A stretch of 64,000 nt of DNA from Ehretia macrophylla (lineage: Eukaryota > Streptophyta > Magnoliopsida > Boraginales > Ehretiaceae): contig CM075771.1 in the NCBI GenBank assembly GCA_037974665.1, positions 38,734,425 through 38,798,424 on the forward strand, given 5' to 3'. Of this stretch, positions 23,465-34,813 are shown piece by piece (the stretch's first letter is position 1; each line of letters opens with the position of its first letter). The position numbers were made by a program, and so were the translations under genes. The notes beneath the pieces are model-generated. The model did not search any database and was not told the DNA's origin. It worked only from the letters and a program-made list of their open reading frames with translations.

Positions 23465-23469
23465 GTTGC
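23465..23469 (+). other. target site duplication, left (GTTGC)
   Basis: Five bases GTTGC immediately before the LTR start, repeated at 26019-26023 after its end. Together they rebuild the normal spacer GGTTGCCAAGATAC. Confidence 0.93.
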
Positions 23470-26018
23470 TGTGATACCCCGAACCAGGCATGTATTCAAT
23501 AGCATTTAAAGTTCATTTAAATTGCATTTTATTGATCTTTCACCTTCTTTGACCAAACTAGTTGACTTTTCATCTACATTGACCAACTAGGAAAAGGTGA
23601 AAATTTTTGAAATGTTTAATAAAGGGCAAACTTGGGATTAGAAATAAAAAAATGCAATGTTAAGTTAGTCAAATTTTGGGTCAACTTTGGAATTAAATCT
23701 GAACCAATTGGGGAAGATTTAGGTAGCAAATTATATATGGTTGGAAAGCTCTATGAGTCTAGTTTTTGAGGCTTCAAACCGTTCGTGAATTGGAGTTTTC
23801 TAGAAGAAGTTATGGCCGTTTTCGTATGGTCGCGCATAGCTGTTTTGGTTTAGCGGGTTGACCAAATCTTTGACCTTTGACTTGTCATTTTTTTTCCTAA
23901 ATAAGCATAATTGCACACAAAAAGAAAGAGAGAAGAAAGGCTTGAAACCATGAGGAAAAGAAGGAGAAAAAAAAAGAAAATTTCAATTACAAATCACCAA
24001 ATCTTTGCGTGAGCTTGCACGGGGTGGTTTCCGAGGCACTCTACGAGGTTTTCCTAGCGTCTAGGAGCATCTAAGGTGAGTGTTTCACATTTATTTGCGC
24101 ATTTGAATATTTTGTATAATAACTTTGATTTTTGGATTTTATGCGTAGATCGTTAGTTTAATCGTTTTAATGCTTAAAGAATGTTCCTTGTTGATTGTAG
24201 AACATGTATTTATAGCTTTTTAACATTTTCTGCGGTTGAATATTGAAATTGAAATATAAATTGTATAATGAATAGTAAATTGTGAATAGTAAACCCCCGT
24301 TTCGATTAAGTTGCTCCGTTACGCGTTCTGTTGATGTAGAAAGGTGCTAGATATGCTAGAATGCCTAAATGTGTGGTTTAATTGGAATGTGTAATAGAAA
24401 AACGGATAAAATGGCTTAGTGAAAGTCGGGGTCGTTTAGGTCGAGTTTAGCATTTTCTCGTTTTGCGTGATGGCATTGTTTCGGGAGGCCATGGAAGCAC
24501 TTTTGGTGCGATTATGGCGTTGGTTGGATGTTTGGTTAGTATAGTTGTAGTTCAAATGAGCAAAGGGAGAAATCGGGGCTTTGCGCGAATTCTAGGGTAA
24601 AGTAGGGTTTCGGGGTCCTTAGACGTGCCTTATGGTGACCTAGGAGGATTGGCGAAGTCGGTTTCCAGAACTCGTGGCTCGTTTGGAAATGGTAGTGTTT
24701 TGATAGTTGGGGCCGATTTGTGATTTTGCTTGTTATCTTGAAATTATGCCTATAGAATGCTTAGGGTTGCTTGATATACTTGTTTAATTGGTGTTATTGT
24801 TGCTTATTATTGCTTGTTATGCTTGAAAAGTTAGTTGAATGCTAGTATTGATTGTGATTGCTTGCTATCTCGTTTGTTGTCACTAGTTTGTATTGTTGTG
24901 CTATCGCTCGTTTATTGCCTTGTATCGAGTCTTGCATTGCATAGTGTCTCGCGCGTGAGTGATGGGCCTCTCTGGGTAGCCTCGGGTTGCCAGTGTTGGT
25001 TGCTCTAGCTCCGCTGCTATTCCCTTTCTCACTTGGGTTGCCTTCCAGGGAGATTTGGGTCGTAGAATTGATGGATACTTCCGGGGTATTCCAAACTGGT
25101 GTTATAAGGTGGATGCGCGCTTATTGTCATCGTTGTCAACATCAAGCTCGAGATTGATGTATCGCTCGTGAAATGGTACATTGCTCGTATGAGTGAACCA
25201 TAGCCTTCAGAGTGTGGTATAGCTTTGAATGGTTGTGTTAATGCTTTCAGTAATTGCTTATTGTATTGATTGTTTGTCTTGATTGCTTATTTATCAGTTA
25301 TATTGCTTAACTATCTTATTTGCATTGCACGACTTTCTTTCTCTCCAACTCGATATCTGTCTCGCCCTCACTGAGTATACGTGTTGTGTATACTCACTCC
25401 TTACCACCACATTTTAGGAAATGTCATGTTAGCTGGAAAGTTCGTGATTTCGTGAAAGTTCGTTGCCTGAATAGTTGTCTTGCGTGCCTATGTGGCTTGA
25501 GTGTCGAAGTTGTAAAGATATATGTTTTCATATGTTGTAGGTATTTATTGCTAAAAGAAATGTAATTTAAATTTAGCTAAGCAGTTGAGGTGAATTGATA
25601 AGCTAGTTTATGTAATCAGTTAGCATAGCTTATCTTCAATGCATGTTTGTAATGTCCAAAGGAAAAGAGTTAGAATGGCATGATAGTTTATTTTATGCAG
25701 TAGCTTAGTATGGTTTAATTGTCTAGTTTGAATGTACTGGTCAAAAATGAAAAGAGATAGGTTAGCTTTTAAATTGGAAATGTATGTATACCTGCTGAGT
25801 TTAATTGTTGAAAACCAAGGCTCAGATGGCCTTGAGGAAGTTTTGTATGGTTGGACACGGCGTTGGTCCATTTAAATGCTATTGCAGGTTTTATATTTTG
25901 CCTAGAAACAGGGGAGACTCCGTCCGTTTTCCCTGAAAATTATGCCCGGGTTTGGATTTGGGTTGTGATTAGATTGATTGATAGAACTCCCGATCTCGAG
26001 AGGGATCGAGGTGTTACA
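23470..26018 (+). mobile_element. solo LTR of a Ty3/gypsy retrotransposon (2,549 bp)
   Basis: The insertion begins TGTGATACCCCG and ends GGTGTTACA, the usual TG...CA LTR termini, and is flanked by a perfect 5-bp duplication. It holds no coding domain, tRNA-complementary primer site or second LTR, so it is best read as a solo LTR left by LTR-LTR recombination. Short blocks (a CCTCTCTCACTTGGG-like motif at about 25023, TGGGTCGTAG near 25047, and a CCCTCACTGAGTATAC block near 25363) resemble blocks in the other two gypsy LTRs here, so a related long-LTR lineage is likely. An A/G-rich stretch lies near 23920-23980. The orientation is inferred from those shared blocks. Confidence 0.85.
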
Positions 26019-26547
26019 GTTGCCAAGATACTTTATCCACCAAATCTGTATTACCGAATCCCACGGAACATTGGGCAAGACAACTTCGCTTCACGTAGAG
26101 GCCGGGCCCGCAAACCGAGGGCGTAGGGTTTGTGACCAGGTCTCCGTCGCTCCGGTGCCCAAAACTTTTGATCCGTAAGGAGTTACGCAGCGCACAGCAT
26201 ACCGTTGCAAAGCTCTCTGAGAGCTCTACGACAAGAACAACAAGCTTGCTCATGTGCCTATTTTTGGAGCCAAAAATCGAACGTTTTCATCAGTTTCAGG
26301 CCACTTTTCTTCTTTTGCTCTATTTTTTCGTCCCGGATCGCACGTTGTGAGCTGTTAAAAGGACAACAACCTGACTCGCGGGGCATCAGAGGGCCCTACA
26401 ATGTGTCGATATCACGTCTTGCGAGGATGTTGCGTTGTAGAAGCGGAAGGGTTGTCGTTATGCCCATTGGGCCTTTTGAATGGGCCATCTCTCTAGGCTA
26501 CGACTGTGAACCGTTAACACATATAGAAATTGTGCCCTCAACATGAC

Positions 26548-26666
26548 GGGTGCGATTATACCAGTACTAATGCACCGGATCCCATCAGAACTCCGAAGTT
26601 AAGAGTGCTTGAGCGAGAGTAGTACTAGGATGGGAGATCCCCTGGGAAGTCCTCATGTTGCACCCC
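26548..26666 (+). rRNA. 5S rRNA gene, copy 36
   Basis: 119 bp. Changes: C10T, C18T, C57A, G65A, T88A, C91T, G108A. The promoter is CATATAGAAATTG. Confidence 0.96.
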
Positions 26667-27224
26667 CTTTTCAATTTTTCTTGCCCTGGTTAGGGTTGCC
26701 AAGATACTTTATCCACCAAATCTCTATTACCGAATCCCACGGAACATTGGGCAAGACAACTTCGCTTCACGTAGACGACGGGCCCGCAAACTGAGGGCAT
26801 AGGGTTTGTGACCAGGTCTCCGTCGCTCCGGTGCCCATAACTTTTGATCCGTAAGGAGTTACGCAGCGCACAACATACCGTTGCAGAGCTCTTTGAGAGC
26901 TCTATGACAAGAGCAGCATGCTTGCTCGCTGTGCCCTTTTTTGGAGCCCAAAATCGAACGTTTTCATCAGTTTCAGGCCACTTTTCTTCTTTTGCTCTGT
27001 TTTTCCGTCCCGGATCGTACGTCGTGAGCTGTTAAAAGGAAGACAACCTGACTCGCAGTACATCAGAAGGCCCTACAACGTGTCGATATCACATCTTGCA
27101 AGGATGCTTCGTTGTTGAAGCGGATGGGTTGTCGTTAAGCCCATTGGGCCTTTTGAATGGGCCATCTCTCTAGGCTAGGACTGTGAACCGTTAACGCATA
27201 TAGGAATTGTGCCCTCAACATGAC

Positions 27225-27343
27225 GGGTGCAATCATACCAGCACTAATGCACCGGATCCCTTCAGAACTCCGAAGTTAAGCGTGCTTGGGCAAGAGTAGT
27301 ACTAGGATGGGTGACCCCTTGGGAAGTCCTCGTGTTGAACCCC
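27225..27343 (+). rRNA. 5S rRNA gene, copy 37
   Basis: 119 bp. Changes: G7A, A37T, G68A, C95T, C114A (end reads TTGAACCCC). The upstream box is CGCATATAGG. Confidence 0.96.
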
Positions 27344-27964
27344 CTTTTCAATTTTTTTTGCCCTAGTTAGGGTTGCCAAGATACTTTATCCACCAAATCT
27401 GTATTACCGAATCCCACGGAACGTTGGGCAAGACAACTTCGCATCACGTAGAGGCCGGGCCTGCAAACCGAGGGCGTAGGGTTTGTGACCAGGTCTCCGT
27501 CGCTCCGGTGCCCATAACTTTTGATTCGTAAGGAGTTACACAGCGCACAACATACCGTTGCAAAGCTCTTTGAGAGCTCTACGACTGGGGTAGCCAGCTT
27601 GCTCGCAGCGCACAGCATACCGTTGCAAAGCTCTCTGAGAGCTCTACGGCAGGGGCAACAAACTTGCACGTTGTGCCTATTTTTGGACCCAAAAATTGAA
27701 CGTTTTCATCAGTTTCAGGCCACTTATCTTCTTTTGCTCTATTTTTCTGTCCTGGATCGTACGTCGTGAGCTATTCAAAGGACAACAACCTGACTCGTGA
27801 ACATCAGAGGGCCCTACATCGTGTCGATATCACGTCTTGTGAGGATGCTGCGTTGTTGAAGTGGATGGGTTGTCGTTAAGCCCATTGGCCTTTTGAATGG
27901 GCTATCTCTCTAGGCTGGGACTGTGAACCATTAACACATATAGGAATTGTGCCCTCAACATGAC
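27344..27964 (+). other. lengthened 5S spacer with a 65-bp internal duplication
   Basis: This spacer is 621 bp instead of about 558 bp. A segment beginning CAGCGCACAACATACCG (about 27541) and covering the AGCTCT...GAGAGCT palindrome is repeated directly as CAGCGCACAGCATACCG (about 27606). The two copies have diverged at several positions, so the duplication is not very recent. Confidence 0.88.
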
Positions 27965-28083
27965 GGGTGCGATCATACCAGCAGTAATGAACCGGATCCC
28001 ATCAGAACTCTGAAGTTAAGCGTGATTGGGCGAGAGTAGTACTAGGATGGGTGACCCCCTGGGAAGTCCTCATGTTGCACCCC
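27965..28083 (+). rRNA. 5S rRNA gene, copy 38
   Basis: 119 bp. Changes: C20G, C26A, C47T, C61A, G108A. Confidence 0.96.
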
Positions 28084-28640
28084 CTTTTCAATTTTTTTTG
28101 CCCTGGTTAGGTTTGCCAAGATACTTTATCCACCAAATCTCTACTACCGAATCCCACGGAACATTTGGCAGACAACTTCGCTTTACGTAGAGGCCAGGCC
28201 CGCAAACCGAGGGCGTAGGGTTTGTGACCAGGTCTCCGTCGCTTCGGTGCCCAGAACTTTTGATCCGTAAGGAGTTACGCAGCGCACAGCATACCGTTGC
28301 AAAGCTCTCTAAGTGCTCTACGATAGGGGTAGCCAGCTTGCTCACTGTGCCCATTTTTGGAGCCCAAAAGCGAACGTTTTCATCAGTTTCAAGCCATTTT
28401 TCTTCTTTTGCTCTGTTTTTCCGTCCTGGACCGTACGTCGTGAGCTGTTGAAAGGACGACAACCTGACTCGTGGGACATCAGAGGGCCCTACAACGTGTC
28501 AATATCACATCTTGCGAGGATGCAGCGTTGTTGAAGTGGATGGGTTGTCGTCATGCCCATTGGGCCTTTTGAATGGGTCATCTCTCTAGGCTAGGACTGT
28601 GAACCGTTAACACATATAGGAATTGTGCCCTCAACATGAC

Positions 28641-28743
28641 AGGTGCGATCATACCAGTACTAATGCACCGAATCCCATCAGAACTCCGAAGTTAAGCGTG
28701 CTTGGGCGAGAGTAGTACTAGGATGGGTAACCCCCTGGGAAGT
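28641..28743 (+). pseudogene. 5S rRNA gene, copy 39, 5' part (split by a gypsy element)
   Basis: Positions 1-103 of the gene, with G1A, C18T, G31A and G89A. The sequence stops at GAAGT, where an LTR begins. The remaining 16 bases lie 4.8 kb downstream. The internal promoter boxes are intact but the 3' end is displaced, so no normal 5S rRNA can be made. Confidence 0.95.
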
Positions 28744-31700
28744 TGTGAGGCCCGACCCCGATTTGCGTACGAAACCTAGCTTCGTGTGCCCTAACCTAGA
28801 TTTGCGTGCCATGACCTAGGTTTAAGAATTGTGTTCATTATTTGTGCCATGCATTGAATTACGTGCATTCATTTAGGATACGTGCACTTATTTGGAAAAT
28901 GTGCGTTCGTCTCGTAGTTCGTGTCCTACCTCTTAGTGCGTGCCCTAGACCTAGGAAAGCGTGCCTTCACGCTAATCAAGAAATCATCTTTCACGGAGCA
29001 CTAGACTATTAAACAATCCTACAAAATCCCCTATCAATATAATAATCCTAATTCAACTCATTAGAAGACAAAAAATGCACCAAACACTAAACATTCTTCA
29101 TTCTTTATTCCTTTTCTTTTTGCACTTCCAAACACAAGCAATAAAATAAGCTTAACCAAGACAAAATTCAGAATTTTCCCACATGCTTGGCCGACCATAC
29201 CATGGTTTTGCACAAGGTTTGAACAATTTTATAATCAACTATGCATGCTTAGACAAATTATGACACAATGCATAAAAATATGATCAAAACCACCTCAAAT
29301 CTCTCTCTTGCTCGACCAAAAACTCATAGCCCATGCTAACATTTCAAAATTCCACATTGAAGACAAAAAAAAATCAGATTTGGAAGCCCAAGGCCGACCA
29401 ATGCTTGGGTGAATGCAAAAGAGTTTTATTCTTGTCATTTCTTCATTTCCTTTTCAATCTTTCTCTCTCCCCTCTCATTTTCCACTCTCATTCTCGGCCT
29501 TGGCTGAGTTCTTCATCTTCTTAGCTTCTCTTCTTCACACCATAGCTAAGCAAAGAAAGCTACAAGCAAAGAACCTCAACCGAGCTAGCTAGGAGGTGAA
29601 AATTACACATGCATGTGCATTGAAGACTCTATTCGGCCTAGGTAAGCTTCTTGGCATCCATTTCTTTTATTCATGTTCTAACTTCATGCATGTGCTAAGA
29701 GATTGATCACTAAGCTAGGAAAAATAGAGAAAAGCTAGTTGGGTTTTTGGCTAAGCAAGGAGAGGAAGAAGGTTGTGCTTCAACAAGGTTTTTGAGCATC
29801 TTTGTGGTTGATTGCTAAGGTGAGGGTTAAAACCTTTCGAAAACTCTTCAAAAATTCACATGCATGCTCATAAATGTGTTTATTTTCTTCTGTACTTGAG
29901 CTATATGGTCGTTCATAAGCTTAAACAACCATGCATGGCAAGATCTTGTCTTGAAAATGATGCTAGGAGAAGTCGAAATTGTTGACAGCTCTCTGACCAG
30001 TCTGTGCGAGGTAAGTTTAGCTAGGCAAATGATGTTGAAAATGAATGAAAATTGGTAGGTGCATATTTTGGACAGTTTTAAACATTTTTCCCAGAAATAG
30101 GATGAAGTAAATTTTGACTCTAAGGTCCTCAAAATGGAAAATCTTTAAAATGTGACCAAATCTGGAAATCTGGAAAAATGAAGCAGGTTTTGGCAGATGC
30201 ACTGACCTTGTGGAACGAACCATATTTGACTTAGTAAATGATGTCCAAAATGCATGAAATTTGGTTTTCTGCTAGAGTTTTCAGTTCTGGACAATTTTGT
30301 CAGAAATGGACTAAGGCTAAAACTGACCCTAAGGACCTCAAAAACGTCAATTTCTGAAAAGTGTGCAAATCTGGACAGTTTTGTGCTACCTCACTGTTTC
30401 GGCTATAACTAATGATTCCGAACTCCAATTGATGCAATGTTTGTTTCTGATTTTATTTAACTTCTTAAGATTTAATTTGAAATCTTATTCACTGAATTTG
30501 GAGATTGTTTGATTATCCTATTGATTGTGAGAAAACAGCCTATTGCAGTAAAGGTTTCACTTAGTTATATGCTTGGAAAATTGTTGTAACCTCTCTTGTG
30601 GTACTAATTGTGTGGAAATGTGGTGTTGGGATGTTATGTGGACTGTTTTGAGTACTTGAGGATGCTTGAATTGAATGATGCATGACTTGAGAATGATTTT
30701 GAGTTGACTTAGGGTTTTAATCACACGATTAAGCATGAAACGGAAACCCTAATGACTAGGTAGTCTTGCTAAGTGTTGATCATTTGGATATTGTGTGGAA
30801 ATTATATGCTTAGTGGGCTGCCCGTAATTTTCTTATAACTTTAAATGGGATTTTGACCATTTCATGTTGACAAATAAGCTTTCCTTGCATCCGAACCCAT
30901 GTTGATATCATTGCATGTTGAATAATCTTATCACTTGATCACGTGGGCTTCTTAATGAGTTATATGGCCTGTTTTACATGTGTTACATGGCTTCCAGTTT
31001 AATTTTCATATAACTCTATATGCCTTTCAAGTGAAATTTCCTGTCTTATCGTGCCCTGCTTGTTTACCTGTCAATGTGCAATCTTATGACTGTCCGGAGG
31101 CAACCTACTTTGTTGTCCTCCTACTGTGATATATTACCTATCATGAATGTGCATTTGCATACAAGGTTGCAACCTTTCCTGTTGGCATGGTAGCGATCAC
31201 GCACACCGGGCGGCATCGGGCTTGCCGATGCTCCCGTGACTACCATGGTCCCATTCCCTCTCTCACTTGGGGGCTAGACTTCCTCGGAGAGTTGGGTCGT
31301 AGGATTTTGGGGTATATCCGGAGTACACCCACTTGGCGTGTTTGGGGGATGATTTGAAGTCGGCCGCAACAACTGATCCTGGAACTGATCTGAGAGCAAA
31401 AGCTCACTGTATCCTTTTTACTATGTGTATAAGTACTCTCGCTTGATTCCTAGAGAACCTCGGGGAGGAAAGATCGGTATTCCTGTTTCTGTACTTATAT
31501 TTCTGTTGTGTTCATGCTTGCAAAAGGGATTTTCATAAGTTGAACTGGAAAATGAGTTTCAAAACTTATTTCTCGTTCTCCCTCGCTGAGTTCATAAGGA
31601 CTCACCCTCTTTTATCATCTCAGGTGAAGAAGACACAGAATAGGTATCCGAGGACGGTGTGCCTAATGATGAACCTCTGGAGTGACTACCTGTCATTGTT

Positions 31701-32321
31701 TGTTTTGGTTGAATGTGACTACTTGTGAACTTTATGTTACTTGAAGACTATTTCCTTTTATGTTGCTCGATGTCATGATGTAAAAGACCCTCGTTGTAAT
31801 TTGGGGTCTAATTTTGGTTTGTACTTATATTAAGTAGACTGATGCTAGACATGACACTACTATGATTGTTTTGCTTTTATTACCGCTAGTATCTATCTTA
31901 GGTTATGACACTTTAGTTAAGAACTAAGTAAATGAACTTATCCAATCTTAACAGGTACTTACTATTGAGCTAAGATCAACAGGTATATTTGTAACGAGGA
32001 TAAATAAACAAACGAGACATAGTATCATGCTAGGTTATAAATCAAACGGGACGTCGAAATAACCAATAGGCAATTCAATTGATGGTAAATTAGTAATCTT
32101 AGTTGGAAATGAATTTGAGATGGTAAATTTTGAGGCGTTTAGAGAATTAGGTTAAACCAAAGGGCCAATTACAGCCGTTATGCTGCCGGTTTTCCGGAAA
32201 AACTTTGGAGTTTAGACTAAATCATTAGGTGTTAATCTTCATAAACAGCTATGTACGTGATATTACTTGAATGCTAGTTCACACCCTAGTCTAACCTTAT
32301 AGGCCGGGTTGGGGTGTGACA
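28744..32321 (+). mobile_element. 5' LTR of a Ty3/gypsy element (3,578 bp)
   Basis: It starts TGTGAGGCCCGAC and ends GGGGTGTGACA, and is followed by a primer-binding site and gag, which fixes it as the 5' LTR on the + strand. Inside are a degenerate array of about 22-bp units with a CGTGCC core (about 28765-28970), a pyrimidine-rich stretch near 29430-29540, two diverged repeats of about 210 bp (from about 30012 and 30226), and a conserved block with CTCTCTCACTTGGGGGC and TTGGGTCGTAGG near 31258-31300. The solo LTR at 42086 is the same family. Such long LTRs are known in plant chromoviruses of the Tekay/Del type; that assignment is an inference. Confidence 0.9.
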
Positions 32322-32332
32322 CCTTAGAAGAA

Positions 32333-32348
32333 TGGTATCAGAGCTAAG
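32333..32348 (+). other. primer-binding site (initiator Met tRNA type)
   Basis: TGGTATCAGAGCTAAG starts 11 bp after the LTR end. The TGGTATCAGAGC core is the usual complement of the 3' end of plant initiator methionine tRNA, which primes minus-strand DNA synthesis. The copia element in this window uses the same core. Confidence 0.85.
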
Positions 32349-32580
32349 ATTGCTTAAGCCGGGTTTAACTCTCGGACCGTGGGTAGAGCCTTAAGATAAT
32401 TAGGATGACTTGTTTATGTGTTATTGTGTGATAAATGTGCCTTTTATGTTCTATGTGCTTAAGTGACTTACCTGCCTTAAATGTTTTTAGAATTGTACCT
32501 ATATTATGTTGCATATCATATGCATTAGATTCTTAATTGTCATATTTCAATAAATTGTACATCGTAATTTGTGCCTATAG

Positions 32581-33530
32581 ATGGCTGGCCCTAGTACCCG
32601 TACTACTAATAGGAGCGGTGAACCTCAAGAGACTGGGGATGCCTATCAGACTAATCCCGGTATAGCTATGTTTAATATGATGGCAAATTCCATGGATCAT
32701 GTATCACATGTGATGGAGCGTCAGGATGCTCGTGAAGCCAACAACAACAACATCAACAACAGGAATGAGGGTAACCATGGGAGACATAGCAGAATGAGGG
32801 AATTCTTTGACTTTCGCCCGTCTAAATTCTACGGGGAAGCTGATGATGAGAAAGCAGAGGCTTGGCTGTCCGAGATTGAGAAGATTTTCAAGCCACTTGA
32901 TTATACAGACGAAGAGAAAGTGGAGTTTGCTGTATTTCTATTGCACGGGGATGCCGAGCATTGGTGGCACACTGTAGAGGCACTGTGGGAGACTGATCAG
33001 ACACCTCGCTTGTGGGGTAATTTCGTTAAGGCATTTAAGGAGAAATATGTACCTGCAGTTTCCAGGCAGAGGCGGATCGAGGAGTTCATGCACTTGACCC
33101 AGGGTAATATGACGGTGGCCCAGTACGAGGCTCGTTTTGATCGATTGTCCCGTTATGCCCAATATATGGTTTGTACTCCGGAGGCGAGAATGTGGAAATT
33201 TACTATTGGATTGAGGCCAGAGATTCAGGACCAGTTGGCCTCTCATGACTTTGATACCTATTCTACTCTCTTTGCTGCTGCCTCTCGAGTGGAGAAGAGG
33301 AAACCAGATGGAGCCGGTTTGAGTCAGCCAAACAAGAAACCATACCAGCCTCCAGGTCAGCAGATGAAATTCTAGAGTCAGGGTCGTAATCAGGGCCAGA
33401 GCCAGAACAGACCAGGGAATAACCGTGGCCCGACGAAAGCGCCATCAGCCTCTTCCGCCAGCGTATCCACAGGTAGTTCACCGGCTACTCAGTCCGTCAG
33501 CTGTTCCTATTGTGACAGGAAGGGGCATAT
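32581..33530 (+). pseudogene. Ty3/gypsy gag, nonsense-mutated and truncated
   Basis: An open frame from ATG at 32581 gives 264 residues before TAG at 33373. The same frame then continues open through a Gln/Ser/Pro-rich linker into a CCHC zinc knuckle. Residues about 75-230 look like the retrotransposon gag core, with the typical FYGEADDEKAEAWL, HWWHTVEALW and FKEKYVP stretches. The knuckle shows CSYCDRKGH, but the element is cut off before the last cysteine. Gag would form the cytoplasmic particle that packages element RNA. Nothing of protease, reverse transcriptase, RNase H, integrase or a 3' LTR remains, so the copy is dead. The premature stop may predate or follow the truncation. Confidence 0.9.
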
Positions 33531-33557
33531 CAAATCCCACGGAACATTGGCCCTAGG
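33531..33557 (+). other. patchwork deletion junction (spacer fragment plus 5S gene fragment)
   Basis: Gag breaks off at about GGGCATATC. A stretch of about 20 bases identical to normal 5S spacer follows (AAATCCCACGGAACATTGG), then CCCTAGG, which resembles 5S gene positions 92-98. The sequence then enters GAAGTCCTCG exactly where copy 39 was interrupted. The spacer piece is out of place here, as filler DNA copied from elsewhere in the array would be. Confidence 0.85.
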
Positions 33558-33578
33558 GAAGTCCTCGTGTTGCACCCC
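33558..33578 (+). pseudogene. 5S rRNA gene, copy 39, 3' part
   Basis: Positions 99-119 of the split copy. It starts with GAAGT, the second copy of the expected 5-bp target duplication, then CCTCGTGTTGCACCCC and the terminator tract. It is too short to hold any internal promoter box. Confidence 0.93.
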
Positions 33579-34136
33579 CTTTTCAATTTTATTTGCCCTG
33601 GTTAGGGTTGCCAAGATACTTTATCCACCAAATCTCTATTACCGAATCCCACGGAACATTGGGCAAGACAACTTCGCTTCACGTAGAGGCCGAGCCCGCA
33701 AACCGAGGGCATAGGGTTTGTGACCAGATCTCCGTCACTCCGGTGCCCATAACTTTTGATCCGTAAGGAGTTACGCAGCACACAACACACCATTGCAAAG
33801 CTCTCTGAGAGCTCTACGACAGGGGCAGCCAGCTTGCTCACTGTGCCCCTTTTTGGAGCCCAAAATCGAACGTTTTCATCAGTTTCAGTCCACTTTTGTT
33901 CTTTTGCTCTGTTTTTCCGTCCCGGATCGTATGTCGAGAGCTGTTAAAAGGACGACAACCTGACTCGCAGGACATCAGAGGGCCCCACAACGTGTCGATA
34001 TCACGTCTTGCGAGGATGCTGCGTTGTTGAAGCGGATGGGTTGTCGTTAAGCCCATTGGGCCTTTTGAATGGGCCATCTCTCTAGGTTGGGACTGTGAAT
34101 CATTAACACATATAGGAATTGTGCCCTCAAGATGAC

Positions 34137-34255
34137 GGGTGCGATCATACCAGCACTAATGCACCGGATCCCATCAGAACTCCAAAGTTAAGCATGCTTG
34201 GGCGAGAGTAGTACTAGGATGGGTGACCCCATGGGAAGTCCTCGTGTTGCACCCC
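34137..34255 (+). rRNA. 5S rRNA gene, copy 40
   Basis: 119 bp with three changes: G48A, G58A, C95A. The promoter is near consensus (CTCAAGATGAC). Confidence 0.96.
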
Positions 34256-34813
34256 CTTTTCAATTTTTTTTGCCCTGGTTAGGGTTTCCAAGATACTTTA
34301 TCCACCAAATCTCTATTACCGAATCCTACGGAACATTGAGCAAGACAAATTCGCTTCACGTAGAGGCTGGGCCCGCAAACCGAGGGCGTAGGGTTTGTGA
34401 CCAGGTCTCCGTCGCTCCGGTGCCCATAACTTTTGATCCGTAAGGAGTTACGCGGCGCACAGCATACCGTTGCAAAGCTCTCTGAGAACTCTACGACGGG
34501 GGCAGCCAGCTTGCTTGCTGTTCACGTTTTTGGAGTCCAAAATCGAACGTTTTTATCAGTTTTAGGCCACTTTTGTTCATTTGCTCTGTTTTTCCGTCCC
34601 GGATCGTACCTCGTGAGCTGTTAAAAGGACGACAACCTGACTCACGGGACATCAGACGGCCCTACAACATGTCGATATCACGTCTTGCGAGGATGCTGCG
34701 TTGTTGAAGCAGATGGGTTGTCGTTAAGCCCATTGGGCCTTGTGAATGGGCCATCTCTCTAGGCTAGGACTGTGAACCGTTAACACATATAGGAATTGTG
34801 CCCTCAATATGAC

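Larger units (their letters stand above)
1..23469 (+). repeat. 5S rDNA tandem array, segment 1 (copies 1-35)
   Basis: Thirty-five head-to-tail 5S units with starts usually 675-678 bp apart. After each gene comes a T-rich terminator, then a spacer in a fixed order: GGTTAGGGTTGCCAAGATAC, a TTATCCACCAAATCTCTATT block, an ACTTCGCTTCACGTAGAGGC block, GGTTTGTGACCAGGTCTCCG, CCCATAACTTTTGATCCGTA, a short palindrome AGCTCTC-T-GAGAGCT, a pyrimidine-rich TTTTCTTCTTTTGCTCTG tract, CCGGATCGTACGTCGTGAGC, a GCCCATT/AATGGGC inverted repeat, then the 5S promoter. Bases 1-453 are the tail of a spacer whose gene lies outside the window. I see no other gene in any ordinary spacer. The segment ends inside the spacer of copy 35, where a solo LTR begins. 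Confidence 0.97.
26019..28743 (+). repeat. 5S rDNA tandem array, segment 2 (copies 36-39, last one split)
   Basis: The array resumes at the GTTGC duplication with the rest of the copy 35 spacer. Removing the LTR and one TSD gives 675 bp between copies 35 and 36, the normal period. The segment ends inside the gene of copy 39. Confidence 0.96.

Noticed and set aside
1-23469. A CRISPR-like array, because of the regular repeats and spacers.
   Set aside because: The repeat is a 119-bp 5S rRNA gene with Pol III signals, and the spacers are homologous to one another. The host is a plant.
25320-25565. An 81-residue open frame in the first solo LTR.
   Set aside because: Low-complexity composition, no homologue recognised, and located in the block shared with the other LTR 3' regions.
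29333-31728. Small open frames inside the gypsy LTRs (for example 29333-29524, 29848-30132, 31540-31728, 43506-43754, 44935-45267).
   Set aside because: They lie in non-coding LTR sequence and show no domain. The few shared between the two related LTRs follow DNA homology, with frames disrupted between copies.
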